Shown: one piece after another, positions 37,729 to 51,243 of the stretch
How the letters are laid out: each line of letters starts with the position of its first letter
Position numbering within the stretch: position 1 is the stretch's first letter
Origin: Silene latifolia
Lineage: Eukaryota > Streptophyta > Magnoliopsida > Caryophyllales > Caryophyllaceae
Length of the DNA stretch: 64,000 bases
Direction: 5' to 3'
NCBI RefSeq assembly: GCF_048544455.1
Contig: NC_133537.1
Location: forward strand, 18,475,541-18,539,540
Made by a program: the position numbers and the translations under genes
Notes under the pieces: generated by a model
The model's database searches: none
The model's input: only the letters and a program-made list of their open reading frames with translations
What the model was told of the DNA's origin: nothing

Positions 37729-40299
37729 TGGTAACAAAAAGTATTATTAAAAGTAAAATTTATGTATTATTTGGATTTAGTAAATTACTAAAGTTTAGAA
37801 AATTTTACTTTGTCTACCCATATATTTTTGATGTGTTTATGTTGTTTAATTTTATTTGAAATACTTTTTTTTTTCCCTCAACTTTTAACTTATGAGAGGT
37901 GAAATCTAAAAAAGGGATATAAAATTGTTGTAGACATAACTTGAATATTTACGCAGTATACATTTAATTTTACACATTTTTTTTTGTTATTACCCCTTTT
38001 TTTGTTATTCTATCAATTCTCTACCTTTTCTCTCAATTCATATCTCAGCCACCATCACCTGGATGTCTAGAAACATCATTCACTATCACTGATCGACTAC
38101 CACGAGACCCAACAGCACACCCTCCAGTGAAGTGGTGGTCACACCCAACACCTCGGACCACGACGTTCCTCTCAACCCCTATCTAAGCACACCCCCACCC
38201 CCAACCCAAAGAACTAACCATCCTGCAATTCATATCCTACGTCCTCCAACTACCCTACCCTCTCTTGCCTCCACCATCCCTTATGTCCCCCCACCGTACC
38301 TTCAGTATAACCACCATCATCCCTGCCCACCCCATGTGTAACCTCTAACCCTTATCGTAACTTTATGCGACTTCCCCACCCCATCATCACCAACCCGTTC
38401 ATTAATAGAAAATTGAACAATAGAATTAAAATGTATAACATATTTTTTTTCATAACAACTTGTTTACTCATTACCTTTCAATATGACAATGTTATGCATT
38501 AGTAGTTAGAAAACTTTTAAAGTCACTCCAATTAGTATCTAAATTGATTGTTTGGCTATTTTGTATTATCTATTGCTCATGATCTCATAAAGTAAGATTA
38601 TTTCAAGGTAATGAAATATTGTCTTCCGCTCCTTTTATTAAATAACACACTTCAATTTAGAGAAAGAATCAAAATTTATTATTAGTAGCAAAACTTACAC
38701 GTTATAGTAGTTTATGAGAGGCAATTTTAATAAAATAAAATTTATTTTTATAAATTTCTTAACATAAGCACGATACGTAATGAATATAAGTATATTATTA
38801 GAATATGATTTAATTTAAAATGTATGTTTTCCAGCTGAAAAATGTAAAATAAAAGACGTCATAAACATTATTTTGACCCGTACTCTGACGATGACCCGAC
38901 CTGAGACCCATATGACCCGGCTCGTGTGACCCGTTCCGCCCGACCCGTTTGACTGGTCTACTTGAAAGTTATTACCATTGACCAACTCCTTGAACAGTTT
39001 GCATCTACACGGCTATTCACTAATTTTGTGACAAAAAAAAGGAATTCGAAAGTATTGATATATTTTGTCATATTTTTGACAAAAGAATGAATTTTATTGG
39101 ATAATACAATTGTCATTTCTGTAATTCCGAACCGGGATATATATGATCTAAACCAACCTAATTCAAAGATCTAAAATAACTAATTTATGAATTTGCTTAT
39201 TATCATCAAAAATAAAATAAAAAATTCAATAGTCTAACACTACCTTATAAATAGGAAATTTTGTGTTGATAAAACCGATTTTAAACTCTTTTCCGAATAT
39301 ATCAAATTTTGTGTTGATAATACGATACATGAAATAAAACAAAATGGAATGCTGAAATGACCGACTCGATCAAATTTGACCCAAATATATGACATAAGGA
39401 AAAAAAATAGAATATAATTAATATAGGACACGAAATGAAAAGAGGATTCGTATTGTGCTAATAAAACCATAAAAATAATAGTCTTATCTTAAAAAACGGT
39501 CTTCACTCAAAGAAAGTAAAAAATCAAATTAAATGAACCGCGTCATTTCCAAGTTTTTTTTTTTTCAAAAATATGCGATTAACTTGTCTTCCATGATTAT
39601 TGGGGATTTTACCGTGTACCATTTTTATGTTTGTTTCTGCAAATATAATATCTACCTATATCATTATAATAATTATTTCCGAAAATAGTGCTAGAATATT
39701 ATTGGAAGATTATTGGAAATTAACGGGATATTAATTTTCTTACCATATATATGTATCTTAACTTTCAAAATTATTATATTTAGCATGATAGATAGTTAAT
39801 TGCGGTAATACCAGTAAGAGATTTTATTTCTACTTGATTTAAGAATATTCTATGTTCAAAAATATGAATTGAAGCATATTTTGTGGAAATTATTTTTGAA
39901 GAGAATCCAAAAGATATTGGTTCATGATTAATTAAGGAATCTTTACTTAATTTTTTTTAATTGATTGTTAATTACGTGACTTAAATTAGGAGTCAAAGAA
40001 TATTATATAGTTAGTCATTTAAGGAATGTTTTTATTTTTATTTTGAATCAGTTGATTTTTTGTAAGTCAATCACAACATGCATAATCCGTAAATGACGCG
40101 GCAGATTAAAAGGGAAGATTACACGTGGCAATTTTTAAGCTGATGACACGTGGCGGACGATTAGGCTGATGGTTTCAGCTTTAATATAATATATGATTAT
40201 GTAGATCGCTGATTTAGACCAACTAGATAAGTACAATAGAAATGTAAAAAAAAAAAAAAAAAATACATCCAAAAACATTAATACCGGCCCAAATACATA
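37729..40299. other. AT-rich DNA between two opposed Helitron-like ends, no gene seen
   Basis: Contains a CCA/CCC-rich stretch around 38050-38400 and a run of GACCCG words near 38870-38960. No helicase, replication protein or host exon was recognised. Confidence 0.45.
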
Positions 40300-40330
40300 C
40301 CCGTGCAATTTTGCACGGGTTTAAAACTAG
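40300..40330 (+). mobile_element. Helitron-like 3' terminus, plus orientation
   Basis: Hairpin CCCGTGCAATTTTGCACGGG, then TTTAAAA and CTAG followed by T. The body would extend leftward, so this end and the one at 37700 face each other as if two Helitron-like copies lie head to head or nested. The segment at about 40090-40170 with ACACGTGGC words is probably part of it. Confidence 0.55.
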
Positions 40331-40822
40331 TTGATTTTACACACTAACAAAATTAAATCCGTCAAAGTACAACTACGTAATCCATAATAACAAAAGGTAA
40401 GCATTTTTGAACTAAATAAAAGTAAAATAACAAAAAAAAATCATCAATACTAATTACTAAACCACTTACTAAAAATGATTAGATTATACTCGTTGGTAGA
40501 TTATCAGAATTATATTGTAGCAAAATTTATTGGAAAACATTTATGAGAGAGTAGATATGTAGATATTATTTATATGCGTGTTCGGTTTAATTATCAGAAA
40601 CACAACTAGCATATAACTAATATTCTTTTTTTATTTTTTTGTGATTAAGGATGTTAACAGATCTTGACATTAAATATGTCAACTCAGATTGGATACGAAT
40701 TTTAATTTTTAGGTAAATGGGTTCACATTTATCGAGAGATAATATGTAGTATACTCGATCGATTTAGTTATTTTTGTTAATGAGGTGTCCAAATTTTTGA
40801 TCTCAATTTAGCAATAGTTCCT

Positions 40823-40987
40823 AGGCCTTGTTCTTTTCGGCTGAAAAAAGTTGAACTGAATGGAGCTGAACTAAATTAAGAGTTAATTTGTGAAGAGATG
40901 AGTTGAATTGAACTGAATGAAGCTGGACTAAACTAAATAGACTTGAACTAAACTAAAATGAGCTGAAATTAAGTCCATAAAAACATA
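40823..40987. mobile_element. Degenerate GAACTGAA-rich MITE, copy 1
   Basis: Starts GGCCTTGTTCTTTTCGGCTGAA and continues as repeated TTGAACTGAATGGAGCTGAA-like words; the right end is decayed (CCATAAAAACAT). The start and the word repeats are shared with copies at 57140-57331 and 59537-59713. Confidence 0.6.
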
Positions 40988-42181
40988 AACTTATTCTTAT
41001 TTTGGAGTTGAGTTGGGCCACTACAAAATATAAACGTTGAAGTATGGATTAAGGAAAATACTTTGCCTACAAAAGATGAAACTTGGGTAAGGAGTAACAA
41101 AACTATTCGATCTAAAACAAAAAGTGCATGATTTCAAATGGGACGGGAGTATATACTATACCATACCTTATTCGATCAATGCCACTTTCCCTACTCAAAG
41201 ATCAGAAACACTTTTCTTACTAAAAGATGATCATAGATGGAAGAATAATAACAATTTATAATATATAATCGTACTTTAAGACACAATAAAAGACATTAAG
41301 GTGGCCAAGGAAGATCCTTGAACAATAAGAACATACAATGCCTAGTAGACCAAACCATCCCAACATACTTTTGTACTGTTTACAAAAAAAAAAGCATTGG
41401 AAGATTCATTTTTGATTTTCCAGTTGTATAACTTGTTGCTTTTGAGGAATGTTAAATGTAACATCATCATCATCAACAACACTAACATGCATTTCTCAAG
41501 AACGTTAACCATTTTAAGCCAATCTTATTCTTCATGCATGCATGCAAGTTTAATCCCTATGCGTTTCCCACGTGTCTTCTGGTTTAGTGTTAACAATCAT
41601 TTAGTTTTGATCTTGTATGTTAATGAGCTAACTTTGACTGACCTGCACAAGGTCCCACCGTATCTAAAATCCCACATGCCAATATTATCAACAAGTAATC
41701 ATTTTGTAAGAGCCATTGTATAAACGCATCCTCACAAATTATATACTTATTTCAAATCGTTATATCCACTTTAAGCTTGAAACAACTTAAATAATGAAGT
41801 ATGAATATAGCAAAGAGAATTTAGAAAAATAAAAAATTTGTCGTGTTACATATTTAAGTGGGATGATATTTAATCCCGTTTTAATATTAAGACTAGATAC
41901 TTCAATTTTAAGGGAAACTAATTATAAATGTCTAACGATTTACAATTTTTGTCGTATGTTGAGTACCTCTTTTCATTGATGATAATAAATGACGTTTGAT
42001 GAATTTAAAAAACTATCTCTCTTACATAGTAAAATGGTTTTATCTATGGATAAAATTTAAATACTCATATTTTATCTACGTAAATAACCAATATAAGTGG
42101 CTAGCTACTAAGCACCATTTTGCGGTGAATGCTTGAGAGATATGCCTAGTTGCCTACAATCCTACATCATTGTTCTATTAA
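40988..42181. other. Intergenic, no gene seen
   Basis: No exon-like stretch recognised. Open frames near 41397-41723 have no recognisable domain and an intergenic-like composition. Confidence 0.45.
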
Positions 42182-42389
42182 GACCATCCCTAAGCAAAGT
42201 TAATTGCTAGGTCATGACCTTACTTGGTCACACTAATCATCAATTAACAAAAAAATTATGGTAACCTTTGGAGTGAAGAGGTCAATTTGTGACCTTTGGT
42301 GGTCAATTTGTGACCTTTGGTGGAGCAAATTGACCCAACTCATGACCTATATGTGGCGATATGTGATTGGTTGACAATATTAATAATTA

Positions 42390-42449
<60 letters not shown>

Positions 42450-42624
42450 AAGTGATATAATGTGGAGAGATGTAATTGGTTGGAAAGTGAAAAATGATTG
42501 GATTGATGACCTAGGTCGTGACCTTCTGCTTGGAAGTGTGAAAGTAGGTCAAGATAAATAAAGTAGGATTAAGAGTAAAACAGGGTCGTGACCTAATTAG
42601 CACGACCTTTGCTTGGGGATGGTC
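42182..42624. mobile_element. Tourist-like (PIF/Harbinger) MITE
   Basis: Long inverted ends: GACCATCCCTAAGCAAAG at the left and, inward from the right, GACCATCCCCAAGCAAAGG. Similarity continues to GGTCATGACC/GGTCACGACC. The flanks are TAA on both sides (42179-42181, 42625-42627), the 3-bp duplication of PIF/Harbinger elements. The interior carries direct repeats of GGTCAATTTGTGACCTTTGG and a (TA)n tract at about 42390-42445. No transposase. Confidence 0.82.
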
Positions 42625-42627
42625 TAA

Positions 42628-45608
42628 TACACATTAACATCAATTTGTTCTCTCTCAATAATACCTATATTGATTAAGTGACTAATCTATAATTAAGAAC
42701 GATGTTTATAATATTTTATACTGTACATCTTATACAATTATATTTGATACAGGTAATTTGTAATAGACTAACTAATAGTAGTACTTCTGCAATAAAAAAA
42801 ATTGATAATTAAGTTTTATATTTAATAAGAGAATTATCTCAATTAAAAATTTTAAGTAATAATGAAATGTTCGGTAGTATATATTTTAGATGATACATAA
42901 TAATATCTTTGGGATCGGACGAAACTCCAATCCATTTTTGGGAATAATATTGTTAGGGTTCAAACTCGAGCTTTTGCGGTAACTAAGAGACTAAATTCTG
43001 ATGAACGAATCAATTTACTTTACATAACATTTATATTAGCTGATAAATAACTACAGTGGACCTAAAACATCATACTAAATTTTTATTTTATTAGTTTACC
43101 TACAGTATCTTTTTTCCACCCAAATCATAATTTTTTTTCACTTCCATTTTTTATATATTTCTTTGATTAAATCGTGTCAATCAAGCAAACTTGTTTAGGC
43201 ATAGAAAACAAAATTAAAATTGAAGAATTTTATTGGCAATAGAGACTAGAGAGAAAGAATGAGGTGGGATGAAGATGGAGTTAACCCAATGAGGAGAATA
43301 AATGTAGTCATCACACCCTTTAATAAAAAATGGTGTCAATCAAACTTGGGTTGGGTTTAAGGCATAGGACATAAAAAGACACGTTGAATAAAGTAATGTT
43401 TACGTAACTAAGGATTCTAGTGGGATTTCATATCATCTATATGTTCTTTTTAAGTTTGCACAACAAACAATTTCCATACTATTCTTATACAAATATTACT
43501 ACCACTACTACGTTTACGTGATGACGTGATTGAGATCATTTGTCTTCTAGGGGCATAACAAATTTAATTTCAAGTTTATTAAATAAAAATAATAAGAGAG
43601 CATCTTTTGGAAAGTGGTGTTGGTCGTCCCGTTTGTCCAACCAAGTTAACCAACACCAATCTCTATATCATCTCATTTCACTCTCATTTTTTATATCACA
43701 AATTTTCATTTAAAACGGGTCAAATACATGTCAAATTACCTTATTTATTGCCTAGAAAATGACAAAAATTTTATCTTCATTACCATCATATAGTAGTATT
43801 TGACCCGTCTTAAATTTAAAACGGATAGGACCCGTCTTAAATAAGACTTACTGTTTTTATATATACTCTCTTTTTATTCATTTATTTTAAATATTTATAG
43901 AATCCATTTTTGGGATTTTTTGCCCGACATTAATTATCCATGTATGAGAATGACCTGATTAGATTTTAAAACGCAAATAACGTTAGTTGAACACGTTAAA
44001 TATTGTGTTTTAACATATAGCATTATAAAATCACTCTCTCCATCCGTCTCATATTAAAACTTCATTTATTAGATAACTAATACGTAGTAATATAATATTG
44101 TAGTTTTTAACGTTTTCCTATTCATGTTCAACATCTTAAAATCACTTATTTACCAATAGGAGATACATTATTGCGAAGGTGTATATCAAATAACTTAAAT
44201 TCCTTCATATATATTCATTACCTATTTCTCCGTATAAAAATGGAGACGATTGTAACAAAAATAAAATAAAAATGGAGACGATGGTATACTTTCGCTGTTC
44301 ACGATTTACTTTCCTTTGATCCAATTTACAGTATTTTATGAAAAGTTTGAAAATAGCTCTTCCAGTTTCATATGTTATGTTGTTTTAGAAAATACCAAAA
44401 ACAAATCATATGTTATTTTACATTATTTCATGTATTACATGTGCGCCGCAAAGAAAGTATTAGATTGGTGAAAAATGATTTCTTTTAGTTTAGAAAAACA
44501 TTTATTATACTCCATATATAGTTAGTAGTATTATATTTTCTCACACTTTATTAATCCATATTAACTACGAAATATTCTAAAATGAGATATAAAACGAAAT
44601 GGAGAGAATAGTAAATTGGACCGACTAGAGTGGGATTTTTGTAAATTGATCAAGAGTATCCCTTACTGACAACTGGGGATCTAGGGTATTCGTTTTCAAA
44701 GTATTGAAAGACAAACCCCTTTAGATTTTGGCGTTTTGATTTATTCCAAAAAATTAAAAAATAAGCGTCTAACCACGTGTTTAAGAGACGCGAAGCGCTT
44801 TACTCGATGTTGGATTGTGAGGGATGGGCAATGATGATTGCAAAGAATCCAAATATTCACTTGCCATATTAGTGTGTCAGACACTTTTACATATCTCAAT
44901 CTATGTATCTCTAGGATCAAAGTCGATCTAAGGAGGATCTTCTATTGCTTGCTTCTAATACTAGTATTGCTTGAATTCACTTTTTAAAAAGCTACGAAAA
45001 TACACAGATATAGATAACTTAGATTCTTCTTCAGCGATTTGAGGTGAATATCTATGATGACGAGAAGACCATATCATATTATGTTGAACTATTTACCATG
45101 CTCCATTTTCTCTTCTTCACGTGCCATCAGTGTACGGCCACTGATACTTACCCTGTTTTCCCTTATGTGATATCAAACCAATCATTCTTTTTGTTGAATT
45201 GCAATAGTAACGTGGACTACTTATACAGTTACACATACCTTCTCTATATTTGATTACCTCATGTTGGGTAACTGTCCTATTGTGTATCCGACACCTACTT
45301 GTCCGATACCAATACGACCCTTCGCACTTCACTATAGACCAAAAAATTGAAAATTCGCACAAAATAGCCGTATCCGACACTCGACACGTGTCAAACAGAC
45401 ACTGAGACACCCATGTCTGAGAGTCAAGGTAACACAGGTTACATTTGCTAAATTGGATCTATATTAAACGTGAAAAGAAATTTGAATACATATTAGAAGA
45501 CACAATAATTTGATTACTTCGTATTAGAGTTGTGACGATCTTAACTCGGAGAAGTTTATCTCATTATTTCGTCCATGCTTCATTGAGTCTAGCTCAATAA
45601 AAGACGTA
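42628..45608. other. Intergenic, no gene seen
   Basis: AT-rich. A possible decayed Stowaway-like pair of ends (TCTCTCCATCCGTCTCATATTA near 44034 and its inverted relative near 44575-44603) lies here but is too weak to list as an element. No host exon was found. Confidence 0.45.
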
Positions 45609-45784
45609 CTCCCTCCCATTTAATGTAATCTTTTCTTTCCATTTGGGTCTTGGATTATGTAAATGAATTTGTATAACACAAAATACATCACCCCACTTAC
45701 AATCAAAAAGCTTCCAAATAAGGAAATATCGAAAAAAAAACTGCGAATAAGGAAATAGAGAAGATTACATTGAATAAAAGGGAG
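45609..45784. mobile_element. Stowaway-type MITE, second family
   Basis: 176 bp with inverted ends CTCCCTCCCATTTAATGTAATCTT and, inward from the right, CTCCCTTTTATTCAATGTAATCTT, flanked by TA (45607-45608, 45785-45786). The interior can fold further (GGAAATA... repeats). Non-coding. Confidence 0.85.
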
Positions 45785-45786
45785 TA

Positions 45787-46839
45787 TAAATGAATATATG
45801 AGGCATTGAGTGCAGTTTATAGTCAATTAAAAAATTACGTTTGATTTGATCATCTCTACTTAATAATAATTGTTAAATTACTAGACAAGTAAGAATCTAT
45901 TGCACTCACGAAAAAATAACGCTTAATTTGATCACCTCTTATTGTATATTGTTGCCAATTGGCCTTCCTTAAGAGAGAAGACGGTCATTTCCGTCTTAAG
46001 AGTAAAACAAATCAAATGCTCTACCCTAACCCTATATAGGTAGCTGGGATAAGAGTGTCATTTCCTCCGCGTTCTACATATATCTGTTGTATGTATCTAT
46101 TTGACCCGCTTTGATGTTTAAGATGAATCTATATCGATTTTAAACAAGAATTTGTTTATATAGTTACTAGTCAGTTTCACTCTATTAGGGCATATTTTCT
46201 ACATGACGAATTGGTACATCATTCTGAAATTATTCGAATGATTTGATTTTGATTGGACTTGGCTACATAAGTAGATACAAAATCCATATAAACTACGACA
46301 GCAATACATACACACAAGGCATTGGTGAGAGGGGACTTGCGATTATCCAGATAAGATATGTCATTTTTCAATGATCAACGGTGCTTCTTTGACGAAGAAT
46401 TTTGCATTTTGCATGTAATAGTAGGTAGTATGTATGATTATGGTGTAAGAAAAGAGAGATACTCATGAGTAAAAAAGATAATGGTTGTGGTCTTGGAGAG
46501 AGGTTGAATCATTTCAATTCATTGGAAATTAAAACTCAGGGTATGTGGGGTTTCCTTCGAGTATATTTCATAAGATTTTAAGGACGTAAAAGATTCAAAA
46601 TACTTGGTCGGTTTTTTTATATTAGGTTGATGATTGTAAAAAAGAATGAGATGAACGGGTGATAAATAATGACTAATGAATGTTTTAATATCATTTTTCA
46701 GGTGCATCAAAAAAATTAATTGTGTAATAAGATTTTGATAAGTTATAGTAATAGCGCTAGAGGTGGGTATATATCGAAACTGGACATAACCAATTAAGCG
46801 TAAGAATGACACTCAAATAGTAAAGTGGGTGCAATGTAG
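45787..46839. other. Intergenic, no gene seen
   Basis: No supported gene. A pair of AAGACGG/CCGTCTTAAG words near 45970-46000 hints at a MITE fragment only. Confidence 0.45.
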
Positions 46840-46841
46840 TA

Positions 46842-46929
46842 TTCCCTTTGTTCTAGTGATATGTTAACACTTCCTTTTATTTTGTGAGGGGGAAATAAAG
46901 AAAGTGTAAACATATCAGTGGAACGGAGG
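46842..46929. mobile_element. Very short hairpin Stowaway-type MITE
   Basis: 88 bp, almost entirely inverted ends: TTCCCTTTGTTCTAGTGATATGTTAACACTT-type left arm against a right arm reading inward CTCCGTTCCACTGATATGTTTACACTT, with only about 30 bp between the arms. Flanked by TA on both sides. Confidence 0.82.
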
Positions 46930-47068
46930 TAGTAGTATATACTTCGTAAATCATTATCCATTTGAATCATCTTTGTGAAGAATCACATGTGAGTTCTCTC
47001 ACAACGGAGACAGAGAGAAGTGTAATCTATTATATTATAATTCAAGGGGCTACTTCACTCATTGCCAA

Positions 47069-47804
47069 CTAGGTAACACCAAAATGGACACGGACACGTA
47101 ACACGTGACATGACATCTCATGAAGTTAGGACACAGGACACGTTATTTAAATTTAATAAAATATACTCCCTCCCAGTCACTATAATGCTCCCTCTTTCCC
47201 GAAACGGATTATTCAGCTAATGTTCTCCTTTCTATTTTTAGAAACTTTTACTCTTATTTTATTCATTCCTCTCTCCTATCACCAAACCCCACAAAACTCT
47301 TTTACTCCTATTTTATTACTTTCCTTAATGTTTTGGCCCACATTTAACTACTAATAATTCATCTCTCTCTCTCCTATCACCAACCCCACACAACTCTTTT
47401 ACTCATATTTTAATACTTTTCCTTTAGTATTGTGCCCATATCAAATGGGAACAATATAGTGACTGGGAGGGAGTATATTTTATAATTATAAACGTTCGAT
47501 TTTATTTTTATAAAAGTATTTAATATTGAAGGTAAATAAGAGAAGGTAAAACTTGTCCTTGATTATAACTCATTCATTTACCATCCAAACGCATCTTCTA
47601 ATTAATCTTTTTCGACAGATCATTTCTCGTTTAAAGAACATCATTCACACCAAATGATGTCCAAATGTCATGGACACGCGTCGGACACGTGCCCGAATAA
47701 ATTTAGAAAGTTAGACACGACTTTATAGGTGTTCGGGATGTGTCCGAAGAGTGTCGGTGTCCGACACGGGACGTCTGATTAGGAGAAGTGTCTGTGCTAC
47801 CTAG
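47069..47804. mobile_element. Non-autonomous hAT-type element containing a nested Stowaway MITE
   Basis: Ends CTAGGTAACAC and, inward from the right, CTAGGTAGCAC. A perfect 8-bp duplication ATTGCCAA lies at 47061-47068 and 47805-47812. The subterminal regions are full of GGACACG/GTGTCC words in both orientations, candidate transposase sites. A Stowaway copy sits inside at 47166-47473; without it the element is about 430 bp. No coding capacity. Confidence 0.8.
47166..47473. mobile_element. Stowaway-type MITE, copy 2, nested in the hAT-type element
   Basis: 308 bp, CTCCCTCCCAGTCACTATAAT to the inverted ATATAGTGACTGGGAGGGAG, TA at both flanks. It is clearly the same family as the intronic copy at 3020-3334 and has better-preserved termini. 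Confidence 0.88.
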
Positions 47805-47812
47805 ATTGCCAA

Positions 47813-50186
47813 TTGGTCATTTTGGGAAGGAACCTCATTGGACTTGTAAGGTGGATGCCCTCTTCTCCCCGACGGGCGCAACCCAGGCCCATGTACGAAT
47901 CTAACATGGTATCAGAGCCCAAAGTTTAGTCCTGGGTTGTGAGGCGAAGACCCCGGTCTGAAAAACGCGATGTTCTCGTCCGACGGAAAACTGGGCCACT
48001 ATTTGGCGGGTTCGAAAAGCGACGACGTTCCCGCCTGACGAAAAGGTTCAAAAAAGAATGACGTTCCTGTCGATACTTGTGGACACAGCCACCCGCGCCG
48101 CGTGTACCCGCGCGTTGGTTTCGAGGCGGCGACACTTCTCCCACAGAACTCCGGCGCGAGGCCGAGGTACGTCATGGGCCGTTATCGATTTGGAAGGCAT
48201 TGAAACCGGTGAAAGATTTGACAAGCCTGCATTTGTGGAGTCACCATCAATTTTGATGGAAAATTGGAATCGTTCGAATACTTCATGCCATGTAAAAACA
48301 CAAAGTAGTGACATGAACCCTAAGAAATTCGTTACCCTTAGCACTCTATCTCTAGAATGACTCTCGTGATGCCAATGAACACGGATATTCGCAGAGATTT
48401 TGAGTATGGGGTGAGGGTACGTATTAGGAAGCTCGTTTATTTGAACACCTAATCCCGCCCACCTCGATAGCGGCCTCTACTAATGATCAGGAAAGTTGTT
48501 TATACTCGATATATTGTCAATTGTATGCATGTTATGCAACATCCACGTTTTAATCCTAGCATGTGAGATTAGACTAAGTCAGTAAACAAACAATTTAGCA
48601 TTAATAATAACCGATTAAAACCTAATTAGAAACCCTACGTCAAAACAAGACGAGTTCAGAGCCAGAAATCATCTCAGAACAAGCGCATCATCTGTTGCGT
48701 CTATTAGAAGAGGCGCATCAGTTCATGCGACTGTTCTTGAGTTGAGTTCTGACTGTGAAAGTCAGACTTGTAAATTGTTATAGTTCGTTGATTGATTAAG
48801 GTTGATTATGAACATACAACTCGAGTAGGAGAGATTTAATCATATTATATGCATCGGGAACTGTCGTAAAAATGAATTTGAACGAGTTAAAACGAGTTAT
48901 GTTTATTAGGCGATGTCGGAAAATGGGTTTATATACAAACTTCAAATTAGAAACGGGATTTAAAAGATAAAAAGAAGAAAAAAAACAGAATTAAAAACAT
49001 GTATCAAAGACGAATTCGAGGGACTTGATATGAACAAATCGAGCCTCTTGAATCCGGGTTTGAACTTAATGACGAAAACCCACAAATATCGAATTATAAG
49101 GGATTTAAGTCGCAATTATCGAAAGGTATCTTATAAAACAAAGTTGTGATTAAAAAGAATGAAAACCTGAAAGGAATACGGGAGAAAACGGAAGAAAACC
49201 TTCAAACAAAACAATGAAGAAGCACGAGGAAGAAGAAGAAGAGCAACAGCGGCTAAGCAGCCTCTGGAACATACTCGTAATATAAACTCGTACATTAATC
49301 GATATAAAATAAAATGCAACAAATAAATTGGGTTTTACACCCCAAGACTTACATGTTTGACGAAGCGAGATTAACTAAGTTGTCGTTTTAGTGATTGCTC
49401 GACTCAATGCGGAATGAAAGTGCCATTTAAAGAGGAATTAGAAAAAATTGATTAAGTTGATTAAAGTGTAGTGGTCAAATTGGTCGGTCATGCAAACGTG
49501 ACTGGTACTCAGAAAGATCTGAGCGTACGTGGTCGATTGATCAAGCACGTAGGCGTCGAAAAGCAAGAGCGCGGTCTTAGAATGCAAAGAGAGAAGAGAA
49601 GGGCAGACACTCACGTGAGAAATATGTGAGGCGGATGCCTCTATTTATACTAATCACGCGGAGGAATTATGGAAAAGGTAGAATTAGGAAAGGAATCCGG
49701 AGGAAATCTGGAACTTGAATAAAAGCAGCCTAGGAAGAGGCGCAGCAGAAACTGCGACCTTTCCAAGAGGCGCGGTACCTGATGCGTTCTCTCTTGGGCG
49801 GTTTCCTCCTTAACAAGAAAGATTTCCGCGGTTGATTTTAGGAATTAGGGAAGATGTAAGCTTCTTTATTCCGCAAGGTAGATATTTTCGTGCTAAAAGA
49901 TAAAATTTAAGAATATTACTCCGGAAAGTTCCAGAATATTCCGACTCGGGTTTTAGACAGTTTTTAGAAAATGGAAGCGGTTTTTGACCCGGACTCCAAA
50001 TGAACTCTAATTACTATCAAAACAACCGTATCGGCACGTAGATGACGACCATGAGGTTGAATCAACTGTTTGAGCTATCACGTGTCGACGAACTAACGAA
50101 ATGTCATAAATCGCTCCGCATAATCAAACATGCGGCCCAATCATCATTGGGTGGTTGGCGGGAGGTGTAGAAAAGAGGTGTCTACA
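47813..50186 (-). mobile_element. LTR-retrotransposon remnant(s), poorly preserved (fossil)
   Basis: A plus-strand primer-binding-like TGGTATCAGAGC at 47910-47921 follows a CA end, suggesting an LTR edge. On the minus strand the right boundary reads TGTAGACACCTCTTTTCTAC from 50186, like a Gypsy-type LTR start, and the segment contains GAGGCGCA...TGCG motifs near 48700 and 49740-49800. No pol domain was recognised. It may be two remnants in opposite orientations. Family and exact borders are uncertain; it is broken. Confidence 0.4.
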
Positions 50187-51243
50187 ATACTCACCAAGAA
50201 ATTATTATTAAAACAACGTTTGTCTTGCCTTAGAATGAATGACGTACGTCACTTTATGATTATCTTGATATGTTTAACTTCATTACGAGATCTATGTAAT
50301 TTAAATGTTACGATAAAATCAAGCTTAGGTTATTGCTTATTTTGTTGGTTTTTTTTACTGTCATTATATGAGAACTTTGTAGAGTCACTTGTAGTGGGTA
50401 AGGAGACTCTGACCTTATAAGAGATGAAGTTGTCGCTTCAAACTTGGAAGTTATGCCAGAAGGGTACAAGTGGTATCAGAGGTCAATGTCGACTAGGGCG
50501 AGGCAGAAGAAGAATTATCAGGCTCAAGACTTAAAGGTAGCGTACACAATAAGGCTTGAAACTCATAAACTCGATAACAGGCTAATATTTTTGTGAAAGG
50601 CGACATTACGAGTCTACGGTGATGAGACAGAGTCGTCTAAGAGAAGACCGTTAGCGGCCAGACGAGGTGTGCCGAGGTTTAACAGAGGCACAATAAAAAC
50701 TGATTCATGGTAAGTCCAAAACGGGTCAAGCATGGCGCTCTGAGGCAATGGTGTTAGAGAAGTTTGGTACGCAAGAGTAGACGAAATTTCGTGGGCACAT
50801 GGTGTGTCGGGTAAGGGGAGGTTATCAGGCCTTGGTGATGGTATGGGTGTCTGAAAATCGTGGTTGTAGGGGTGGAGTGTTCTCCACGAAGGTCAACTTA
50901 CGGGTTAAGATGATGGTTCTTGGTTTTATGGTTTTAGGGGATGAATGTTTGGTGCAAAATCAAATCTCACATCAGTGGTGTAAAGATGGAATATCATATT
51001 TATAAGCGTTCACCAACTATAATAGTACGAGACCTTTTGGAAATGAGTCTAAGAGCGAATCTTTCATGGTCAGTTGTCTCTAAATAAGAAGGGAAATTGG
51101 TTGCTTGTCTCATGCCGTAAATTTTTATATCCCTATGCCTAGGGTCCCAAAATTAAACTATTAGCGGCGGAATGGCTGGTATAGAGATATGGATCCAACT
51201 AAAAACAAATTGGGCTGAATTATGTTATATATGCAGTTATGTT
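50187..51243 (+). mobile_element. Second LTR-retrotransposon remnant with primer-binding-like site (fossil)
   Basis: TGGTATCAGAGGTCAATG at about 50470 resembles a tRNA-Met primer-binding site just after an LTR. Downstream DNA to about 51000 has a GC content and word use unlike the AT-rich surroundings, but no coding domain I can name. Borders not defined. Confidence 0.35.

Noticed and set aside
38132-38341. Pro-rich small protein
   Set aside because: A CCA/CCC-rich stretch in AT-rich repetitive DNA with no domain, no promoter or splice context and no related reading elsewhere.
44034-44603. A 570-bp Stowaway element
   Set aside because: The ends resemble each other only loosely, and no convincing TA-flanked boundaries could be set on both sides.
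47910-47921. tRNA-related gene at TGGTATCAGAGC
   Set aside because: Only the 12-nt complement of an initiator tRNA 3' end is present, as in LTR-element primer-binding sites; no tRNA body surrounds it.
47926-48360. Overlapping open frames of about 100 codons on both strands
   Set aside because: Both strands are open in a GC-richer LTR-remnant segment with no recognisable domain; more likely composition than coding.
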